Below, piece by piece: positions 4,526-9,271 of a stretch of 9,271 bases of DNA (positions are counted from its first letter, which is position 1; the number at the start of each line of letters is the position of its first letter). The stretch is from NCBI GenBank assembly GCA_021779415.1, contig JAJYAS010000043.1, forward strand, positions 1 to 9,271. Direction: 5' to 3'. The DNA is from Bacillota bacterium. Lineage in GTDB: Bacteria > Bacillota_B > Desulfitobacteriia > Desulfitobacteriales > Desulfitobacteriaceae. A program made the position numbers and the translations under genes. Below the pieces are notes generated by a model that saw nothing but the letters and a program-made list of their open reading frames with translations, made no database searches and was not told the origin of the DNA.

Positions 4526-4861
4526 TCACTTTTCTTTCTGTTCAAAAACCCCATCTGGCAATTTCTCGTTTGTTATCTTTCCAACCCTAGTAAGCTTAAA
4601 GATATTAACAAGCTTGTCCTTAAAAGGGTTAAGTTTAATTTGTTTAATATCTTCCCACTCTACTTCACACCACTCACCAGGCATCAAGCGGAATCCATTC
4701 TTAGTGCGTATAACTTCCCCTCCGCCACAACGAATGCCATGAAGCAGGTAGTAAAGGTCATGATCGGTATGCCAGCAGTTCCAAAGCAAACTTTCCCAAT
4801 GTCTATGATCTGATACTAGATCTGTTCGCGGATCCCCGGGATGTCGTTCCTTCTTGACCAT
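4526..4861 (-). CDS. Small phage protein of unknown function
   Basis: A 111-aa protein with a polar N-terminus, a Trp/His-rich core (HWESLLWNCWHTDHDLYYLLHG, 21-42), a probable beta segment IRTKNGFRLMPGEWCEVEW (51-69), and a Lys-rich C-terminus. ATG 4861..4859 directly follows the RusA stop (TAAATG), so its translation is probably coupled to RusA. I do not recognise the family. The place, directly behind a Holliday-junction resolvase in a phage replication operon, is common for small accessory proteins. A plus-strand frame covering the same DNA is a shadow. Confidence 0.7.
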   Translation of the reverse strand: MVKKERHPGDPRTDLVSDHRHWESLLWNCWHTDHDLYYLLHGIRCGGGEVIRTKNGFRLMPGEWCEVEWEDIKQIKLNPFKDKLVNIFKLTRVGKITNEKLPDGVFEQKEK

Positions 4862-5272
4862 TTACTCACCATCTTCCAAGCTCTCGATACAGACGTAAAT
4901 TCCTGGTACCTTTGCCCAAAACTTCTCCGTAATCTCCGATGCTACTTGTGCATCATCATACCAGTACCCTAGATCAGTACAGCAATCCTTAAATAGCTTA
5001 ATCATGTTGTCGGTATCAGGGCGCGTGGTCTTGTACCCACCATCTTGATTGTGCTTTTCGGTAATTGGGAAACACCACTTTGTGATAAGTCTCAGTGCTC
5101 CATATAACCTTTCATCAGGAACATATTTAGCGAGATTCCCCTTTAATTTAGACCTTACGGCTTGTAGCTCAGTTGATTCATAAAACTGCGGCTTGCCATT
5201 TACACATCTCGCTTTTTTCATTTGATGAGTAGAGGTTGGCGGCTCCATGGCCATAAAGAATTCAGTCCTCAT
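4862..5272 (-). CDS. rusA: RusA-family Holliday-junction resolvase
   Basis: A 136-aa endonuclease that cuts four-way DNA junctions, acting as a dimer on recombination or replication intermediates of the phage genome. The family signature is RPDTDNMIKLFKDCCTDLGYWYDDAQV (84-110), with the acidic residues D86, D88 and D107 expected to bind the catalytic metal. The N-terminus (TEFFMAMEPPTSTHQ) matches the usual first strand and loop, and the C-terminal strand ends IYVCIESLE. Length is normal. ATG 5272..5270 follows directly on the stop of the metallopeptidase gene (TAAATG) and the next gene begins directly at its own stop, so three genes are linked by touching codons. M7 or M9 are possible alternative starts. 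Confidence 0.93.
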   Translation of the reverse strand: MRTEFFMAMEPPTSTHQMKKARCVNGKPQFYESTELQAVRSKLKGNLAKYVPDERLYGALRLITKWCFPITEKHNQDGGYKTTRPDTDNMIKLFKDCCTDLGYWYDDAQVASEITEKFWAKVPGIYVCIESLEDGE

Positions 5273-5827
5273 TTACTTAACCAGCTTGAGTGACGTTTCA
5301 GCAGGAAAGAGATTCATTGGTCCCTCGATGCTTTCCCAGTTAACATCAGCAGCCAAAAGATCTGGAACCTGACTCATGGTCCCTTGCCAATTAAGTCCTA
5401 GTTTTTCAATCATGTTTAGCCATTCCTCGACTTCATGAGCAACAATGTCAATTTCCGGACCGTCTTTTTTCTGCACCAACTGAATATGTCTAAGTTCGTG
5501 ATATACAAGAGCCACAATCTGTTCTCGACTCATGAGCATTGTATTTTCCTTGAAGATCTCCAGCATGTACTCGAAATACTTCCCAGTGACTTGATAAATA
5601 ATCTCCTCAAACTTTGGCGGCATCTTACTGATCTGAGCATAGACGGTTGAATTATTTTTCTTTCGTTTGTCCTCGGTATTCTCGATAAAGAGAATATTTT
5701 TCACCGGAACATATTCAAGCTCTTTGAATTTTGTTTTTAGGGCCTCAGCGATTGGTCGGTAATTTTCGTTGATTTTATATTTGCCATTGAACTCCTCAAC
5801 AGCAATGATGGTTTTTTGAACATCCAT
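5273..5827 (-). CDS. Putative phage metallopeptidase (HExxH)
   Basis: A 184-aa protein of the putative phage metallopeptidase family. The zinc motif HELRH (H110, E111, H114) sits in the helix IVALVYHELRHIQLVQ, and the third ligand is probably H131 in DIVAHEVEEWLNMI. The N-terminal part (residues 1-95) is mixed alpha/beta with no recognisable motif; the C-terminal 40 residues look loosely structured. All residues needed for a zinc protease are present, but no substrate is known for this family. ATG 5827..5825 has GGAGGG about 10 nt upstream. It is the first gene after the repeat-rich region behind the primase-helicase and is coupled to RusA. Confidence 0.85.
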   Translation of the reverse strand: MDVQKTIIAVEEFNGKYKINENYRPIAEALKTKFKELEYVPVKNILFIENTEDKRKKNNSTVYAQISKMPPKFEEIIYQVTGKYFEYMLEIFKENTMLMSREQIVALVYHELRHIQLVQKKDGPEIDIVAHEVEEWLNMIEKLGLNWQGTMSQVPDLLAADVNWESIEGPMNLFPAETSLKLVK

Positions 5828-5901
5828 CGTCTTCTATCCCTCCATGTAATTTTTTTACATTTCTTCCATCTCTCCTGAGAAATTTCTTTTTGTCATCGGA
5901 T

Positions 5902-5949
5902 AGGGGAAGGAGTCGTCGTGCGAAAGCAAACGCACGACTACTTTCCCCC
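5902..5949. repeat. Large imperfect inverted repeat next to the repeat array
   Basis: The core is GTCGTGCG (5915..5922), loop AAAGCAAA, CGCACGAC (5931..5938), 8 perfect pairs. The pairing extends outward after a small bulge to GGGGAA (5903..5908) against TTCCCC (5943..5948). No T run follows on either strand, so it is not a standard intrinsic terminator. With the AT-rich array beside it, an origin-associated hairpin or primase site is possible. Confidence 0.6.
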
Positions 5950-5960
5950 GTGACCGCGTG

Positions 5961-6200
5961 AGGGAAAAGAAAAAATGTATATTTATATAGTGTTTTTTTC
6001 CCTCACTTTTTCCCTAGGGAAAATAACATGATTTTATGTTTTTTTCCCTACTTTTTTCCCTAAGAAGTATTTAGAGGGAAATTAACGTTATTTATGTTTT
6101 TTTCCCTCACTTTTTCCCTCACGGAAATTTTTGAGGGAAAGGAAAATTTGCGTTATTTTCCTTCAGGGAAATTTGTAGGGAAGGGAAAATTTATGTTTTT
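5961..6200. repeat. AT-rich array of TTTCCCT / AGGGAAA boxes (candidate replication origin)
   Basis: A 24-bp unit close to GTTTTTTTCCCTCACTTTTTCCCT begins at 5992, 6038 and 6096, with a partial copy at 6195. Between the units lie reversed boxes (AGGGAAA types at 5961, 6016, 6075, 6134, 6166 and near 6178-6189), several followed by TTAACGTTATTT-like sequence. TTTTCCCTAGGGAAAA around 6009..6024 is a perfect 16-bp palindrome. About a dozen boxes fall within 240 bp. The stop codon of the primase-helicase gene (6193..6191) lies in the last unit. Iterons beside a phage replication protein usually mark an origin or its regulatory site; that function is inferred. Confidence 0.7.
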
Positions 6201-8413
6201 TTCCTTTCCACGAACCCCTCGGAAATTCCAAATCCACCGTGCTCTTTTATCCTGTTTCTTACAGTTTTTTCCGTTACACCCATATATTTTGCTAGATCGT
6301 CAGTCGTAACCTTGTCTCCAAAATTGCAACTTTCAAAGGCGACTTCAACCGATTCCTTCCTATCCTTTTCCTTTTTTTCTTTCGGTTTACGCTTGCTTAT
6401 CGCTCTTTGCCACGGTGGAGCTGCTCCTTCGGCATCAACATCTTTCAAGCTTCCGACATCATCCACGTAATGAATCGGGTAATCAAACCATAGATTTACA
6501 GGGTCAAACTTAGGGAACTCTCTCAATGTCCCATCGATTCTCCACGCTGTTCGCTGCTTAACGGACTTCCTAGCGGTATGAATATCCTTTTGCATAGCTT
6601 GGTGAATTTCTTCCCTTAGAAGCTTCCTGCACACATCCTGCATGGACTTTTCGCTACACAAATCATCTTGGGAAACTTCATTTTCCCAGTTATCAACATG
6701 CTTATTTAGCCAGTTCTTGCACACATGAGCGACTGCCTTATTCTCTTCCTGCTTAAGTAGAGATTCAGTCAAATCCAACTCAATCAGGTCCATAAGCGCG
6801 TCTGGGTCTCTTGCAAACACTCCAGAACCTGACGCTCTATCCATACTTTTCTTATTACCCTGACCACCCTTACTATGGTGATGGCAGTAGATCACGGCTG
6901 CCCCCAGCTCTGTGCATACCCGGTCGAATTGATTGCAGAAGTTCGCCATCTGATCTGCGCTGTTCTCATCCCCCGTAATGACTTTGTAAATAGGGTCAAT
7001 GATGATGGCGACATAATTCTTCTTGGCAGCTCTCCTGATCAGCTTAGGCGCCAGTTTGTCCATCGGGACTGATTTACCCCGTAAATTCCAAATATCAATA
7101 TTACCAACATTCGTGGGCTTCCATCCCAGAGCCTGGTACACATCCTTGAAGCGATGCAAGCAGCTGGCACGGTCAAGCTCAAGATTGACATACATAATCT
7201 TACCCTGGGCACATTGCCATCCCATCCATTTCCGTCCCTCAGCAATGGCGCAACACAGCTCTATGAGAGCAAATGACTTACCTGCCTTCGACGGCCCAGC
7301 CATGAGCATCTTGTGACCCTGCCTGAGAACTCCATGGATTAGAGGTGGCGATAGTTCCGGAAGGTTGTCCCAGATACTAGCCATACTTTCGGGCTCTGGT
7401 AGATCGTCGTTGATCCCCTCGATCCACTCCTGCCATTCTTTCCAGTTCTCTTTTCCAATGTTTGTATCCACTAAGAACTGTTTCTGGCCGTTCCTCATGA
7501 CACCAGGCATCCGGGAAAGTCTCGACGGATTACGGTTCTGAGTATCCACCTTAAGGCCATTTTTGCGACATACATCATAGAGATAATCCACTCGTTTGCG
7601 GTACTCGTCGTAAGTGTCTGCATCGATTCTTACGATGGCGTGAAGGCTCTTTTTGCCGCTGTGTACTAGGCAAGCGACTGGCAGTTCTAGTTCTCTGATA
7701 ATGGCGTTTTGCTTATCGATCTCCATATCATCAGATTCAACTAAAGCAAATTTGAAATCAGTCACGTTCTCGTTTTTAACGCCTTTGCCGTCGAGAGGAT
7801 TAAATCGTATCCATGCTCCAACTTCAGCCTTGCAATCTCCTATGACGGACCCAATGTCCCCTTTACACTGATTGAGTTGTTGGATTAGTTCTCCTGCAGT
7901 ACGGTCCCAGCACCCCTTTGTGGGTAAATATTTACCGTCTTTCTCCCAGCTTTCAGTGACGTATCCAACGTTCTCTGACGCTTCAAATAAAGTTTCTAAA
8001 TATTTCACGAGTTGGGCTGACTGATCCCATTTTTCTGGCTCAATAACTTCTTTACCCTCGACCCAGTCCTTATTGATAACCACGCGCTCGTCTTTGGATC
8101 CGATGATGTCGTTCCAGCCTAACTCATAGCTTTCGTCAGAACGTTCCGGCCGCCATCCCTGATCTTTTGCGAGTTGAACAATCGTTCCAGCTGTGACTGG
8201 TTTGGTAGAGCCATGAAAACCATCCCATTTTCTGAAACATTCTCCACTATGATATCGTTTGGAATCACTACGGCTCCAAGAATCCCAATCTGATGCGGTA
8301 TAGCCTGCATCTTTCAAAGCCATACCGACATTTACCCACTCTTGGTAATTGAGCATCCCGGGGTCTATGAAAGGTAATATTTCGAGTAAATTAGTTTGCT
8401 TATCTGTGCTCAT
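6191..8413 (-). CDS. Phage primase-helicase (PriCT-2 / primase-like / RepA-type ATPase / C-terminal HTH)
   Basis: A 740-aa replication protein expected to open and prime the phage genome. Domains in order: an N-terminal PriCT-2-like domain (about 8-88; YQEWVNVGMALKDAG, WDSWSR, KWDGF, GTIVQLAKDQGW); an archaeo-eukaryotic-type primase region (about 140-325) with VESDDM, the H-motif HSGKKSLHAIV (251-261) and SRLSRMPGVMR (298-307); a RepA/AAA_25-type ATPase with Walker A GPSKAGKS (373-380), YVNLEL (408-413), Walker B VAIIIDP (468-474) and the His-rich VIYCHHHSKGG (507-517); then a linker rich in Lys; and a C-terminal HTH (about 699-737, TTDDLAKYMGVTEKTVRNRI). ATG 8413 overlaps the stop of the gene upstream (ATGA). 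Directly behind it is the box array at 5961..6200, a plausible target of its HTH. Acidic primase residues are not certain, so priming activity is inferred. Confidence 0.9.
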   Translation of the reverse strand: MSTDKQTNLLEILPFIDPGMLNYQEWVNVGMALKDAGYTASDWDSWSRSDSKRYHSGECFRKWDGFHGSTKPVTAGTIVQLAKDQGWRPERSDESYELGWNDIIGSKDERVVINKDWVEGKEVIEPEKWDQSAQLVKYLETLFEASENVGYVTESWEKDGKYLPTKGCWDRTAGELIQQLNQCKGDIGSVIGDCKAEVGAWIRFNPLDGKGVKNENVTDFKFALVESDDMEIDKQNAIIRELELPVACLVHSGKKSLHAIVRIDADTYDEYRKRVDYLYDVCRKNGLKVDTQNRNPSRLSRMPGVMRNGQKQFLVDTNIGKENWKEWQEWIEGINDDLPEPESMASIWDNLPELSPPLIHGVLRQGHKMLMAGPSKAGKSFALIELCCAIAEGRKWMGWQCAQGKIMYVNLELDRASCLHRFKDVYQALGWKPTNVGNIDIWNLRGKSVPMDKLAPKLIRRAAKKNYVAIIIDPIYKVITGDENSADQMANFCNQFDRVCTELGAAVIYCHHHSKGGQGNKKSMDRASGSGVFARDPDALMDLIELDLTESLLKQEENKAVAHVCKNWLNKHVDNWENEVSQDDLCSEKSMQDVCRKLLREEIHQAMQKDIHTARKSVKQRTAWRIDGTLREFPKFDPVNLWFDYPIHYVDDVGSLKDVDAEGAAPPWQRAISKRKPKEKKEKDRKESVEVAFESCNFGDKVTTDDLAKYMGVTEKTVRNRIKEHGGFGISEGFVERKKT

Positions 8414-8871
8414 AGATTTATCCTCTCAAACTCAATCACCCATACCCACGGATTCAGGTCCCATCCATAGCCTCGCTTGGAGTTTAGGAAATCCCAAAGT
8501 TGTTGAAATGCTTCGCGACGAGTAGAGCACAGGTCTTCGCCAATTTCTTTCGCAGTTCCAATGAATGGCGCGACATCTCTATGCGGTTCAGCCCAATAAC
8601 TTTTTATTCCCTCTCTCCGGGCATCCTCTTCCGTTATGTCCTGTAGTCTCTCAACTCGGATGCTTTTAACCTTGAGGAATAATCTGGCTGCTGAGCGTGG
8701 CATGAAATGAGATGATTTCCACCGGACATCGCCAGTTATATAATGCGTGGCTCTATACATATAACATCCTTCATTTTCGTCTGCCTCGCCTTGGCATACG
8801 CCGTTAATATCACCCTCACAACAATTACGGGTCTTCGGAATATAAGGTGTAAATATATTTTTTGAACACAC
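8410..8871 (-). CDS. ASCH-like phage protein, apparently short at the N-terminus
   Basis: A 153-aa protein whose second half matches a phage family with an ASCH-like fold: WKSSHFMPRSAARLFLKV (51-68), IRVERLQDITEEDARREGI (71-89), then FQQLWDFLNSKRGYGWDLNPWVWVIEF (122-148). ASCH domains are thought to bind RNA or nucleotides; the phage role is unknown. Relatives usually begin with a longer N-terminal part (a mutation-prone TRR motif and a GDxLxVRE-type segment), missing here and replaced by a short Cys-rich stretch with five cysteines in residues 1-40. AAGGAG at about 8885..8880 serves GTG 8871..8869; an ATG two bases earlier (8873) opens another frame that soon gives unconvincing protein. Its stop overlaps the primase-helicase start. 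Confidence 0.75.
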   Translation of the reverse strand: MCSKNIFTPYIPKTRNCCEGDINGVCQGEADENEGCYMYRATHYITGDVRWKSSHFMPRSAARLFLKVKSIRVERLQDITEEDARREGIKSYWAEPHRDVAPFIGTAKEIGEDLCSTRREAFQQLWDFLNSKRGYGWDLNPWVWVIEFERINL

Positions 8872-8950
8872 ATCACTAACTCCTTAATTCGGATTTTTAG
8901 GTATACAGATGATTTCTGGCCTTGTATCATGGACGTGTAACCGTCTTTTT

Positions 8951-9271
8951 TTATTGCACTTTTTGCTCAACTACACATATCGTGTCATGTTTAGCACCGC
9001 CATGAGGCACAAGAAGTATTTTTAAGATTTCAAAACCTCTGCTTTTAGACATGCCCATGCTATTCCAACCAAAGCTAACTACCTTTCCTCCTGGCTTAAT
9101 AACTCTAGAAATTTCGTCCTTCACCTTTGAATAAAAATCCATTTTAGTATTAAATTCATGAAGCCCAATTCCCTCATAACATTCTTTAATCTGCCGAGGT
9201 GAATACGGAGGGTCGAAAAGTACCCCGTTTGCATATTTACTAGGAAACTGCTTTAAAAAATCTGTAGCTTC
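8951..9271 (-). CDS. DPPY-type DNA methyltransferase, C-terminal part (5' end beyond window)
   Basis: The open frame runs from the window edge to TAA 8953..8951, 106 residues. It starts EATDFLKQFPSKYANGVLFD and has the catalytic motif IV DPPY (visible residues 20-23) followed by SPRQIKECYEGIG; then a helix with KDEISRVIKPGGKVVSFGWNS (the SAM-fold strand and turn), and the C-terminal ILLVPHGGAKHDTICVVEQK. This matches small phage amino-methyltransferases that modify adenine (or N4 of cytosine), typically protecting phage DNA from host restriction or marking it. The N-terminal SAM-binding motif I lies outside the window. An apparent internal start at 9142 is not the real one, because the upstream frame carries the catalytic motif. 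Confidence 0.88.
   Translation of the reverse strand, partial: EATDFLKQFPSKYANGVLFDPPYSPRQIKECYEGIGLHEFNTKMDFYSKVKDEISRVIKPGGKVVSFGWNSMGMSKSRGFEILKILLVPHGGAKHDTICVVEQKVQ

Noticed and set aside
4421..4813. A 130-codon plus-strand open frame, with others at 4094..4276, 5435..5650, 6094..6309 and 7023..7316
   Set aside because: They lie opposite well-supported minus-strand genes or the repeat array, lack family motifs and suitable ribosome sites, and read as antisense shadows.
5992..6200. CRISPR-like array
   Set aside because: Unit spacing is 46, 58 and 99 bp, the 'spacers' share sequence with each other, and boxes occur in both orientations; iteron-like repeats fit better.
8736..8930. A 64-codon minus-strand frame containing an ATG with a good Shine-Dalgarno (8873)
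   Set aside because: The neighbouring frame from GTG 8871 uses the same Shine-Dalgarno and gives the conserved ASCH-like protein; this frame is mostly out-of-frame translation of it.
8928..8950. GACG/CGTC hairpin followed by seven T on the plus strand as a terminator
   Set aside because: The stem has only four pairs, and no plus-strand gene ends nearby.

Overview
The window is a stretch of a double-stranded DNA prophage or phage, most likely from a Gram-positive Bacillota host. The host guess rests on strong AGGAG-type Shine-Dalgarno sequences, promoters close to TTGACA/TATAAT with TGn extensions, moderate GC, and gene families typical of Bacillota siphophages. I cannot name the genus. Nearly all phage genes are on the minus strand, so phage transcription runs from high to low coordinates.

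Replication and DNA-metabolism block (about 9271 down to 3905, minus strand): the C-terminal part of a DPPY DNA methyltransferase, an ASCH-like small protein, a 740-aa primase-helicase, an AT-rich array of TTTCCCT/AGGGAAA boxes next to a large hairpin (a candidate replication origin), a phage metallopeptidase, a RusA Holliday-junction resolvase, and several small unknown genes. Stop and start codons touch or overlap at most junctions (ATGA, TAAATG, TGAATG), so this looks like a translationally coupled operon. One small gene (4295..4515) appears to carry a -1 frameshift.

Switch region (3594..3904, no credible gene): two 7-bp direct repeats one helical turn apart, an extended -10 promoter, an intrinsic terminator only about 10-40 nt after the expected start, a roughly 118-nt domain with several nested stems, and a second intrinsic terminator. 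This could be a promoter/attenuator leader controlling the packaging genes, or a free-standing phage small RNA.

Packaging block (3584 down to 1, minus strand): a small Cys-containing protein, an HNH endonuclease, a small helical protein gene (broken) and a P27-type terminase small subunit cut by the window edge. An ISL3-family insertion sequence (714..2878) has landed in the small gene between HNH and terminase. Its borders are set by a perfect 8-bp target duplication (AAAATTTC) and imperfect terminal inverted repeats.

The insertion sequence is unusual. Ahead of its transposase, and in the same orientation, it carries a YopX-like phage protein gene. Ahead of that is a roughly 225-nt RNA leader with its own promoter. 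The leader contains a tRNA-like cloverleaf nested inside a second tRNA-like frame: a 7-bp acceptor-like stem, a T-arm-like hairpin and a CCCA end. Its 3' end can pair with the Shine-Dalgarno sequence of the YopX gene. This tRNA-like leader / YopX / transposase unit and the promoter-terminator-RNA region before the packaging genes are the two most interesting things in the window.
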